A DNA stretch of 13,342 bases from an uncultured Lachnospiraceae bacterium. GTDB taxonomy: Bacteria > Bacillota > Clostridia > Lachnospirales > Lachnospiraceae. How positions within the stretch are numbered: position 1 is the stretch's first letter; each line of letters opens with the position of its first letter. Location of the stretch: contig CAKRNX010000054.1 of NCBI GenBank assembly GCA_934371475.1, forward strand, positions 1-13,342, given 5' to 3'. A program made the translations under genes and the position numbers. Positions 1 to 6,188 of the stretch are shown piece by piece. The notes below the pieces were generated by a model. The model did no database searches. It was not told the DNA's origin and saw only the letters and a list, made by a program, of their open reading frames with translations.

Positions 1-684
1 ATTGACACGGAAGCCAGAAGAGTTGTGTATATTCTGGAGATCAGTCATGAGAGAGAGAACAGTTCCCTTGAGATGGTGAGAGGGCTGTTTGGCAGCAAGA
101 ACGGTGATTTTATTACAGCTGTGGATGAAAAGAGTATCATTGTGGTAAAAGAGCTTTCCGAGAGAGACGGTTACGGAGAGATGGAAGCGACCGCCAATAT
201 GATCCTGGATGCCCTTCCGGAGGACAAAAAGAGAGATGCACTGATCGCTTACGGTACTGTGGTAGGCGAGATCAAAGAGGTGTCCCGTTCCTACAAGGAA
301 GCGCGCATGGCGCTGAATGTGGGCAAGATTTTCTTTGCTGAACGACAGGTGATTGCGTACAGCTCCCTTGGTATCGGGCGTCTGATTTATCAGCTGCCGA
401 TCCCGCTGTGCAAAATGTTCATCAAGGAAATTTTTGAGGCAAAATCGCCTGATGATTTTGATGAGGAGACACTGACGACCATCAATAAATTTTTCGAAAA
501 CAGTCTGAATGTGTCTGAGACATCCAGGCAGCTTTATATTCACAGAAATACGCTAGTGTACCGGCTGGACAAACTTCAGAAATCCACAGGGCTGGATCTG
601 CGGGTATTTGAAGATGCCATCACATTTAAAATTGCACTGATGGTAGTGAAGTATATGAAGTATATGGAGAATCAGGATTATTAA
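1..684 (+). CDS. PucR/CdaR-like transcriptional regulator, 5' end cut off by the window
   Basis: The frame is open from base 1 to the TAA at 682-684, so the 227 visible residues are the C-terminal part of a longer protein and the true start is outside the window. The last ~60 residues match the C-terminal helix-turn-helix of PucR/CdaR-family regulators: a stretch reading SLNVSETSRQLYIHRNTLVY, then a YRLDKLQ-type recognition segment and the usual DLRVFEDAITFKIAL tail. The upstream ~150 residues fit the GGDEF-like middle domain of this family, including a segment like SRSYKEARMAL. Family members bind DNA and often respond to small metabolites such as sugar diacids or purine breakdown products; the ligand cannot be told here. 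A strong terminator follows, so this gene ends its own transcript and is probably not cotranscribed with the protease downstream. Class assignment is confident, target genes unknown. Confidence 0.85.
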   Translation: MDTEARRVVYILEISHERENSSLEMVRGLFGSKNGDFITAVDEKSIIVVKELSERDGYGEMEATANMILDALPEDKKRDALIAYGTVVGEIKEVSRSYKEARMALNVGKIFFAERQVIAYSSLGIGRLIYQLPIPLCKMFIKEIFEAKSPDDFDEETLTTINKFFENSLNVSETSRQLYIHRNTLVYRLDKLQKSTGLDLRVFEDAITFKIALMVVKYMKYMENQDY

Positions 685-702
685 CACAGGATAAAGAAAG
701 AT

Positions 703-750
703 ACATTGACCGTTTTCACAGGCCACGTGGCCTTCTGCGGTCAATGTTTT
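703..750 (+). terminator. Rho-independent terminator of the PucR-like gene
   Basis: A perfect 10-base inverted repeat (ACATTGACCG at 703-712 and CGGTCAATGT at 738-747) encloses a second perfect 14-base palindrome (720-733, centred on GGCCACGTGGCC) and runs into a T-rich tract TTTTGTTT. It starts 18 bases after the stop codon. The nested symmetry makes it a strong stem in either orientation. Confidence 0.85.
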
Positions 751-764
751 GTTTATGGCAGAGT

Positions 765-850
765 GCTGCATATGCAGCCTGTTCGCGCGCGGAACAAAAG
801 TTGTGCTGTCAAAGTTGCAGCCCGCAGAGTGTACAAGGCACACTTTTGTT
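765..850. repeat. Cluster of inverted repeats upstream of the S41 protease
   Basis: Three further dyads lie close together after the terminator. The first is a perfect 14-base palindrome at 765-778 (GCTGCAT/ATGCAGC). The second is TGTTC/GAACA around a GCGCGCG core at 780-796. The third is a long stem of AACAAAAGT-T-GTGC at 793-806 with GCACACTTTTGTT at 838-850, having one bulged T and a ~31-base loop and followed by TAATTTTT. The last could be a second terminator or a leader structure of the protease transcript. No clear promoter can be assigned among these structures. Confidence 0.45.
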
Positions 851-896
851 TAATTTTTAGTTACTAGAAATGAGATATTTGGCTGGAGAGACAGAA

Positions 897-2387
897 ATGG
901 CAGAGACAGACAGAACACAGACAGGGCAGACAGATGAAACGGCAGAAGATATCAGAGATCCAAGAACATCAAAAGATACAGGAAATTTAAACAAACAAGA
1001 AACCAGGAAGATACCGGGCCGTACCGAAATGGAAATGGCGGAGATATCCAAAGTAACAGGAGAAGCTTCAGGTACTGCAAATACAGAAAAAAAGAATTCC
1101 GCATCAGAAAAGAAGAAAACAGAGAAGACAGACGGTGAGAAAGATCAGCTGTCTGTATCGGAAGAGCCACCGGAGCGACCGGAGAACAGGTTCGAATTTC
1201 TGAAGGGGATGCTGTTTGGCATTCTTATTTCCGCTATCTGTGTGCTGGCGGTATATCTGGTACTCCATGGAACAGTAGGCAAGGCAAAAGGCAAGGGAGA
1301 AGGAGCATCAGTATTAAAGAGCGGAAGCCTTCGCCATAAAATGACGCAGATTGCCGATAAGATACAGGATAATTTTTATTATGATGTGGATGAGGACAGA
1401 CTGGAAGCCTGCCTGCTGAAGGGAATGATAATCGGTCTGGACGACCGGTATGCCAATTATTATACGGAAGAAGAGCTGGACAGCATTGTGGATTTCAGCA
1501 AGGGAGTCTATTATGGGATCGGGATCAGCCTTCTGCAGGATGAAGAAAGCGGCGCCATGCGCATTGCAGGGATCTACGAGGGAAGTCCGGCTGACGAAGC
1601 AGGCCTTGAGACCGGGGATGAGTTGCTGCAGGTGAATGATACAAAGATCGAGGATTTGGATCTTGCCAGTGTGGTTGCCTTGATTAAGGAGCAGAGCGGG
1701 GAACTGACAGTGACTGTGCGAAGAGACGGGCAGGAGCAGACATTTTCTCTTAAAGCTGCCACAGTGGAGATCCCCACAGTGACCAGCCAGATGATGGAGG
1801 GACAGACCGGATATATCCGGATCCTGGAGTTCGATACTGTGACGGTGGAACAGTTCCAGGAGGCCTGCCAGGAGCTGGAAGCGCAGAATATGGAAAAGCT
1901 GATTGTAGATGTGCGGGATAATCCGGGCGGAAACCTTGACTCTGTGTGTGAGATCCTGCGAGGCCTTCTGCCGGAAGGGCTGATTGTCTATACATCGGAT
2001 AAAGACGGCGAGATTGAGGAGTACCGGTGCGACGGGACGCAGGAATGGACAAAGCCGCTGGCGGTGCTGGTCAACGGGAACAGTGCGAGCGCTTCCGAAA
2101 TTTTCGCAGGTGCGGTTCAGGATTACGGAATCGGCACTGTGGTAGGGACTCAGACATACGGAAAAGGTGTAGTCCAGAGAACATTTTTGCTGGATGATGG
2201 TTCGGCGCTGAAGATTACCACCGAGAAATATTATACTCCGATGGGAAGAGATATCGATGACGAGGGTATTCTTCCGGATGTGACGGTGGAGGCCGGAGAA
2301 GATCAGGCGGAGGATACACAGCTTGATGCGGCGCTGGAGCTGCTGAACAGTGCGGCAGAAACAGAGGCTATATCAGATGTGAAATAA
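897..2387 (+). CDS. S41 family C-terminal processing peptidase (CtpA/CtpB-like), membrane anchored
   Basis: Serine protease of family S41, expected to cleave proteins outside the membrane near their C-termini. I prefer the ATG at 897 (496 aa) over the in-frame ATG at 870, because GGAGAG at 885-890 sits six bases before 897 and nothing like a ribosome binding site precedes 870. Residues 1 to ~98 are a Lys/Glu/Thr-rich, probably disordered cytosolic tail. A transmembrane helix spans about 104-124. A PDZ domain (~203-287, with the GIGISL carboxylate-binding loop and EGSPADEAGL) follows, then the S41 core. The catalytic serine is the middle Ser of SASASE (Ser398), with Lys423 in TYGKGVVQ and Gln427 four residues on, as in CtpB. 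The protease thus looks active. The long charged cytosolic tail is larger than in CtpB and may be regulatory. Substrate unknown. The next gene starts 133 bases downstream, so cotranscription is possible. Confidence 0.93.
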   Translation: MAETDRTQTGQTDETAEDIRDPRTSKDTGNLNKQETRKIPGRTEMEMAEISKVTGEASGTANTEKKNSASEKKKTEKTDGEKDQLSVSEEPPERPENRFEFLKGMLFGILISAICVLAVYLVLHGTVGKAKGKGEGASVLKSGSLRHKMTQIADKIQDNFYYDVDEDRLEACLLKGMIIGLDDRYANYYTEEELDSIVDFSKGVYYGIGISLLQDEESGAMRIAGIYEGSPADEAGLETGDELLQVNDTKIEDLDLASVVALIKEQSGELTVTVRRDGQEQTFSLKAATVEIPTVTSQMMEGQTGYIRILEFDTVTVEQFQEACQELEAQNMEKLIVDVRDNPGGNLDSVCEILRGLLPEGLIVYTSDKDGEIEEYRCDGTQEWTKPLAVLVNGNSASASEIFAGAVQDYGIGTVVGTQTYGKGVVQRTFLLDDGSALKITTEKYYTPMGRDIDDEGILPDVTVEAGEDQAEDTQLDAALELLNSAAETEAISDVK

Positions 2388-2397
2388 CGTGCGCCTC

Positions 2398-2427
2398 GCA
2401 GCAAGAATGTCGGGGCATTGTTGAATA
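2398..2427. repeat. Small dispersed inverted repeat, copy 1
   Basis: The core at 2402-2423 has arms CAAGAATGTC and GGCATTGTTG around GG; 8 of 10 positions are complementary and one other is a G-T pair. It begins 14 bases after the protease stop. Over 30 bases (2398-2427) it matches 5969-5998 at 25 positions, and the core resembles 9548-9569. It may act as a weak transcript end or RNA stabiliser, but its AT-rich flank has no clean T-run. Confidence 0.5.
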
Positions 2428-2443
2428 ATATATATTGGATTAG

Positions 2444-2457
2444 AGTGTTAGAACACT
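2444..2457. repeat. Short inverted repeat AGTGTT-AG-AACACT
   Basis: A perfect six-base dyad lies in the gap between the protease and the sigma-like gene. TAGAGTGTT at 2441 can alternatively pair with AACACGCTCTA ending near 2500, giving two mutually exclusive folds ahead of the next ribosome binding site. It could be an operator or a leader structure, and chance is not excluded. Confidence 0.3.
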
Positions 2458-2520
2458 TTGATGACAGAGTGCGGAAATGTTTTTTCAAACACGCTCTAGA
2501 GACAGGAGAGATTCAGATTC

Positions 2521-3408
2521 ATGGAACAGAAGATTATATTCAGGGAAATGCTGGGAGAGATTATGAAACTGGCGGATGCCAGAGATAACCGGCTGACGGT
2601 AAAAGAAATTGATGATTTTTTTGAAAATATGCATCTGACGAAAGAACAGATGGCGATGGTCTACGAGTATCTGGACAGCCAGAAAGTGAAAGTCAGCGGA
2701 TTTGAGAAGAAAGGTCCCAACCGGTTTGCACAGCCGGAGGAGGAACTGGCGGAAAAGGTTCCCGCCAGCGTTGACGAAGAGGATGACGGTGAGACAGATG
2801 GCGGAAGCGGTGAGACAGGGAAGGGAGACAGCCGGAAATCCGATCAAAAGGCGAAGCAGGGCGAAGAGGAGGAAGTGCCTCTGCGGAGTATGGAGATCTA
2901 TCTGGATGAGATCAGCCAGCTGGAGCAGCTGGATACCGCCAGAGAGCTGGAGCTGTTTCATCTGGCTGCTGACGGGGATGTGGCAGCGAGAAGCAGGCTG
3001 GTGGAGCGTTATCTTCCGCTGGTGTGCGAGCTGGCCAGCGAGTATGAGGGAAATGATTACCCGACAGAGGATCTGATCCAGGAGGGAAATGTAGGGCTGT
3101 TGCTTGCTCTGGAACAGGTAGAGCGCCAGGAAAGCCTTGCGGCCTATCAGGCAAGACTGATGAATGAAGTCAATCAGTATATGCAGGATGCGCTGCAGGA
3201 TCAGAAGGATCTGCGGGAGATGGACAACGGAGTGGCCAGAAGAGTCAATCATCTGAACGAGGCGATCCGCAACCTGGAGGAAGATCTGGAACACAGAGTA
3301 TCGGTAGAAGAGCTTTCCGCTTATCTGGAAATGCCGGCAGAAGAGATCAGAGACATTTTGAAAATGGCGGGCGATGAGTTAAAAGTGGACGGATATGAAA
3401 ATAACTGA
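2521..3408 (+). CDS. Sigma-70-like protein lacking region 4 and a normal -10 recognition helix
   Basis: A 295-residue cytosolic protein; AGGAGAG lies about 13 bases upstream of the ATG. Residues 7-60 resemble the RpoD 1.1-type N-terminal domain (LTVKEIDDFF, then MAMVYEYLDSQ). Residues ~72-118 form an acidic, low-complexity linker. Residues 120-200 resemble sigma regions 1.2 to 2.2 (MEIYLDEISQL..., ARSRLVERYLPLV, EDLIQEGNVGLLLALE). Where regions 2.3-2.4 should read like FSTYATWWIRQAI there is a divergent AAYQARLMNEVNQYM without tryptophans. Residues 241-285 resemble region 3. The protein ends there, with no region 4 helix-turn-helix for the -35 element. Core-polymerase binding through region 2.2 is plausible, whereas independent promoter recognition looks unlikely. 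It could be a sigma-derived modulator, decoy or polymerase-binding cofactor (inference). Its end overlaps the lipoprotein gene start by 14 bases. Confidence 0.75.
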   Translation: MEQKIIFREMLGEIMKLADARDNRLTVKEIDDFFENMHLTKEQMAMVYEYLDSQKVKVSGFEKKGPNRFAQPEEELAEKVPASVDEEDDGETDGGSGETGKGDSRKSDQKAKQGEEEEVPLRSMEIYLDEISQLEQLDTARELELFHLAADGDVAARSRLVERYLPLVCELASEYEGNDYPTEDLIQEGNVGLLLALEQVERQESLAAYQARLMNEVNQYMQDALQDQKDLREMDNGVARRVNHLNEAIRNLEEDLEHRVSVEELSAYLEMPAEEIRDILKMAGDELKVDGYENN

Positions 3409-4306
3409 TCAGACAACGGGCAGACTGGGGGCAGTGGCGCTCATGCTGTCTGTTTTGTTATTTATAGCAGGATGCGGGGGAAAGAACGGCGGTGGACACC
3501 GATCGGTGATCATCCCCAGTGCAGATGGAACAAAGATTCTGACGGCACAGGATCTTGTGCTTGATATTTCACATCTGGATCTTGGCTATTTTATGGTGCA
3601 GTATCAGGGTGAGGCGGATAAGATTTATCTGCAGCTGACAGGAGAAGATCAGACGGATTATAAGTATTTCATAGAGCCATCGGAAAATTATGTGACGATC
3701 CCGCTGACGGTGGGCGACGGAACATACTATACTTGCGTATATGAGAGTGTTGGGAATAATCAGTACTCGCCGATCTGGGCAGATCAGCTGGATGTGGAGC
3801 TCTCCGATAAGTTTGGTCCGTTTCTGTGCAGCAGCCAGTATGTGAATTTTACGATGGACAGCAGGACGGCAGAACTGTCGGCGGAAGTAACCGCAGATGC
3901 GAAGGATGATCTGGAAAAGGTAACGTGTATCTACAGCTGGGTGGTTCAGAATATCACATATGATTATGAAAAGGCAATCACGGTGGAGAGCGGTTATCTG
4001 CCAGATAATGACAGGACCATCCGCAGCGGCAAAGGCATCTGTTTTGATTATGCGGCGCTGATGACCGCCATGGCCAGGATACAGGGGATCCCGGCAAAGC
4101 TGAATATCGGATATCTGAGCGGATCCGTGTATCATGCCTGGATCAGCATTTATCTGGACGGTACAGGCTGGATTGACGGAATGATCCGCTATGACGGAAA
4201 TGACTGGGAGATGATGGATCCCACTGTGGCTTCGGAGAGCGGTGCCGGAGAGGCGGAAAAGATTGCGTTGGAGGATGACAGTTATATTGTGAGATATGTA
4301 AGATAA
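3395..4306 (+). CDS. Lipoprotein with transglutaminase-like (papain-fold) domain
   Basis: A 303-residue exported lipoprotein. Residues 11-26 are a hydrophobic signal ending in the lipobox IAGC, so Cys27 should be lipidated after cleavage by signal peptidase II; a GGKNGGG linker follows. Residues ~45-150 form a beta-rich region I do not recognise. Residues ~165-280 match the transglutaminase-like superfamily: Cys216 in GKGICFDYAAL, His247 in YHAWI and Asp275 in MMDPT, with typical spacing, so the catalytic triad is complete. Bacterial members are usually thiol proteases, peptide-crosslinking or amide-cleaving enzymes rather than true transglutaminases; the substrate here is unknown and likely on the cell surface. 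The ATG overlaps the end of the sigma-like gene by 14 bases and has only a weak ribosome binding site, which suggests translational coupling. Family confident, function open. Confidence 0.88.
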   Translation: MKITDQTTGRLGAVALMLSVLLFIAGCGGKNGGGHRSVIIPSADGTKILTAQDLVLDISHLDLGYFMVQYQGEADKIYLQLTGEDQTDYKYFIEPSENYVTIPLTVGDGTYYTCVYESVGNNQYSPIWADQLDVELSDKFGPFLCSSQYVNFTMDSRTAELSAEVTADAKDDLEKVTCIYSWVVQNITYDYEKAITVESGYLPDNDRTIRSGKGICFDYAALMTAMARIQGIPAKLNIGYLSGSVYHAWISIYLDGTGWIDGMIRYDGNDWEMMDPTVASESGAGEAEKIALEDDSYIVRYVR

Positions 4307-4381
4307 AAATACAGTGTAGGAGAATGTTTCATGTGCGAAAACTCCTCATTTTGCGGAAGAAAAATTAAGATAAGGGGGATG

Positions 4382-4404
4382 TTACAGTTTTCATGTGACT
4401 GTAA
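4382..4404. repeat. Inverted repeat upstream of the GspF-like gene
   Basis: TTACAGT (4382-4388) and ACTGTAA (4398-4404) form a perfect seven-base dyad with a nine-base spacer, ending 31 bases before the GspF-like start. A GTTAC/GTAAC pair extends it imperfectly. It could be an operator or a leader hairpin. No T-run follows, so it is not a standard terminator. Confidence 0.35.
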
Positions 4405-4435
4405 AGCGTAACAGATAAAAATCTGGAGAAAGGTT

Positions 4436-5494
4436 ATGCGAAAAAAAGAAAAAAAAGAGAAAAAACTAAACAGAGAAGAGCTGATAGGATTCTGCTCACA
4501 GATGGCGGCTATCCTGCATTCGGGTATTTCCTCGTTTGAGGGGATTTCCCTGATGATGGAGGAACAGGAGAATCCTGCGGGAAGAGCGGCTTTGGAGGGG
4601 ATTTATCAGGAAATGATGGCCGGCGGGAGTCTGGGAGACGGCATTGAAAAGAGCGGACTGTTTCCGGAATATGCCTGCCGGATGATCCGGTTGGGAGAGA
4701 CGTCGGGGCGGACGGATGAGGTGATGAATCATCTGGCCGACTATTATCAGCAGGAAGAGGAGTTGTCGGATGCCGTGTGGCACGCAGTTTCCTACCCGCT
4801 GTTCATGTTGATTATGATGCTGGGGGTGCTGTTTGTACTTATCGCAAAGGTAATGCCGATTTTTCAGTCTGTATACGAGTCTCTGGGAACCGGCATGCGG
4901 GGCACTGCAGGGGCGATCCTCGGGATAGGAACGGTGCTGAACCGCTATTCTGCGGTAATTGTGGCAGTATTTGCCGTGCTGTTTGCCGGCATCTGGTGGA
5001 CGGCAAGAACTGAGAGAGGGTGTGCTGCGCTGAATGAATTTGTTAGAAAGAGCAGCGCAGTAAAGAAAACGGCAGCATCAGCCGCTGAATACAGGCTGTC
5101 ATTTGGGCTTTACATCTGTCTGTGCAGCGGAGTCAATCCGGAGAGTGGTCTGCAGATCATGGAAAAACTGATGGAATATCCGGAGGCAGAGAAAAAAATT
5201 TCCGTATGCAGGGAAAAAATGCTTTCCGGCATGTTGTTTGAGGATGCGCTGGCAGAGACGGGGATTTTTGGAAAAAAGCATACCCGGATGCTGAAAATCG
5301 GACAGCGGACCGGTACGACAGAGCAGGCGCTGTGCCAGATTGCGCAGCAGTGCAGAGAAGAGACACTGAATCGCCTCTGGGACAAGATCAGCCTGATTGA
5401 GCCTACCGTAGTAATTGTGCTGGCTGTGCTGGTGGGGATCATTCTGTTGTCTGTTATGCTGCCGCTGATGAGCATTATGTCGGAGATCGGATAG
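4436..5494 (+). CDS. Type II secretion system F family protein (GspF/PilC-like inner-membrane protein)
   Basis: A 352-residue polytopic membrane protein of the GspF/PilC family, which forms the inner-membrane platform of type II secretion systems, type IV pili and competence pseudopili and couples the cytosolic ATPase to pilin assembly. The ATG has GGAGAAAGG 3-11 bases upstream. After a very basic start (KKEKKEKK), two T2SF domains are visible at about 15-138 (FCSQMAAILHSGIS, then RLGETSGRTDEVMNHLADYY) and about 217-340 (LYICLCSGVNPESGL, then KIGQRTGTTEQALCQIAQQ). Membrane helices lie at about 118-140, 172-190 and 322-345. The two-domain layout is complete, though the protein is a little shorter than typical PilC (~400 aa). 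No GspE/PilB ATPase, pilin or prepilin peptidase gene lies in the window, so any partners are elsewhere. It forms a tight pair with the small gene 19 bases downstream. Confidence 0.9.
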   Translation: MRKKEKKEKKLNREELIGFCSQMAAILHSGISSFEGISLMMEEQENPAGRAALEGIYQEMMAGGSLGDGIEKSGLFPEYACRMIRLGETSGRTDEVMNHLADYYQQEEELSDAVWHAVSYPLFMLIMMLGVLFVLIAKVMPIFQSVYESLGTGMRGTAGAILGIGTVLNRYSAVIVAVFAVLFAGIWWTARTERGCAALNEFVRKSSAVKKTAASAAEYRLSFGLYICLCSGVNPESGLQIMEKLMEYPEAEKKISVCREKMLSGMLFEDALAETGIFGKKHTRMLKIGQRTGTTEQALCQIAQQCREETLNRLWDKISLIEPTVVIVLAVLVGIILLSVMLPLMSIMSEIG

Positions 5495-5513
5495 AGCCGG
5501 AGGAGAAGCATAA

Positions 5514-5843
5514 GTGAACCGTTTTGATACAGAAAAAAAGAAAAGATGCAGATCGTATGGTCCTATGGCCGCAGCTGCTGCAATGGCCGCCGCGCTGATT
5601 TTCTTTTACGGTGCGGTGTCCGGGGTTGCCGGCGATACCAGGCAGCGGGAAAAAGAGAATCTGGAGCATGCGCTGGAGCATGCGGTAATCCTGTGTTATT
5701 CGCTGGAGGGGGGTTATCCGGACAGCCTGGAATATCTGAAGGAGCATTACGGGATCCGCTGGCGGAAAGATGAGTTCCGGGTGGATTTCGAGTGGATCGG
5801 CAGCAACCTTCCGCCGGATATTACAGTGATACCGAGGGATTAG
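5514..5843 (+). CDS. Small single-pass membrane protein paired with the GspF-like gene
   Basis: A 109-residue protein starting with GTG; GGAGGAG at 5499-5505 lies eight bases before it, making this start convincing. A basic N-terminus (KKKRCR) precedes one hydrophobic helix at ~18-40, then an outward-facing domain of ~65 residues (NLEHALEHAVILCYSLEGGYPDSLEYLKEHYGI... ending DITVIPRD). I do not recognise a named family. The G-[ST]xxxE prepilin cleavage pattern is absent, so it is not a standard pseudopilin, although one helix followed by a small external domain is the overall shape of minor pilins and of secretion accessory proteins. Tight linkage to the GspF-like gene suggests a shared function. 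No terminator is obvious directly downstream. Confidence 0.7.
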   Translation: MNRFDTEKKKRCRSYGPMAAAAAMAAALIFFYGAVSGVAGDTRQREKENLEHALEHAVILCYSLEGGYPDSLEYLKEHYGIRWRKDEFRVDFEWIGSNLPPDITVIPRD

Positions 5844-5915
5844 GAAAGATTGTTTTGTCAGAGAAAATGCTGTTTTTTTAACAGAAGAATTTGCGCCGAC
5901 CGAAACGGAGTATAG

Positions 5916-6032
5916 ATGCAGAGGCGCGCAGGAGAAATATATTATGCAGGTACCATAATGCGTACTTTGCAGCAAGAATGCTGGAGCATTCTTAAATATC
6001 TGGAAGCCATTGAAGCAGAGGATAACATGTAA
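5916..6032 (+). CDS. Possible 38-residue small protein
   Basis: ATG at 5916 has GGAG at 5907-5910, five bases away, and reads 38 codons to TAA at 6030-6032. The C-terminal half (TIMRTLQQECWSILKYLEA, then IEAEDNM) could form an amphipathic helix. An in-frame stop immediately precedes the start. The frame contains repeat copy 2 (5969-5998), so it may be an accidental frame across a repeat; the same phase at copy 1 reads QQEC and stops soon after. No family recognised. Confidence 0.28.
   Translation: MQRRAGEIYYAGTIMRTLQQECWSILKYLEAIEAEDNM
5969..5998. repeat. Small dispersed inverted repeat, copy 2
   Basis: The core at 5973-5994 has arms CAAGAATGCT and AGCATTCTTA around GG, with 9 of 10 positions complementary. 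The inner pair is T-A here, where a consensus from the three copies has C-G, which keeps the stem. It matches 2398-2427 at 25 of 30 positions. It lies in the gap between the small membrane protein and the two-component genes. Confidence 0.5.
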
Positions 6033-6049
6033 TTTTTAAGGAGACTCAA

Positions 6050-6139
6050 ATGAAAAAATATGTGACATTTCTGACACTGGCGGTCTGCGGCATGTTTGCA
6101 CTGCTGCTTCTGGAAAAGAGAGAAAGGATGGCCGGCTGA
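6050..6139 (+). CDS. Putative 29-residue membrane peptide upstream of the response regulator
   Basis: ATG at 6050 is preceded by AAGGAG at 6038-6043 with a six-base spacer, a near-ideal ribosome binding site. The peptide has a KK start, a hydrophobic helix of about 18 residues (YVTFLTLAVCGMFALLLL) with one Cys, and a charged tail EKRERMAG, as expected for a single-pass small membrane protein with its basic end inside. The TGA at 6137-6139 lies 49 bases before the preferred response-regulator start, so it probably shares that transcript. Proteins of this size often tune a membrane partner; the sensor kinase two genes down is an obvious candidate (inference). No homologue is recognised by eye. 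Confidence 0.5.
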   Translation: MKKYVTFLTLAVCGMFALLLLEKRERMAG

Positions 6140-6167
6140 ATGGAGCAGAATGGTGAGAGGGCCGGCT
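6130..6167. repeat. Direct repeat GGCCGGCT flanking the response-regulator leader
   Basis: GGCCGGCT occurs at 6130-6137, overlapping the end of the small membrane peptide gene, and again at 6160-6167. Because GCCGGC is self-complementary, the two copies can pair into a six-base stem with a 24-base loop just ahead of the response-regulator ribosome binding site (GAAGGGGG, 6173-6180). It may influence translation of the regulator; chance is possible. Confidence 0.3.
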
Positions 6168-6188
6168 TAGATGAAGGGGGAAGATCGA

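Noticed and set aside
870..896. Upstream start codons for the S41 protease (870) and for the response regulator (6171)
   Set aside because: The downstream in-frame starts at 897 and 6189 have better-spaced ribosome binding sites, and 6189 begins right at the receiver fold.
2485..3294. Long open frame on the minus strand (269 codons)
   Set aside because: It mirrors the sigma-like gene on the opposite strand, has no domain logic and is rich in Leu/His/Gln as expected for an antisense shadow.
3569..4135. Open frame on the minus strand (188 codons)
   Set aside because: Antisense to the transglutaminase-fold lipoprotein, which has a lipobox and complete triad.
5514..5843. Calling the small membrane protein a pseudopilin
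   Set aside because: It lacks the glycine cleavage site and the +5 glutamate at the start of the hydrophobic helix; only general shape and neighbourhood agree.
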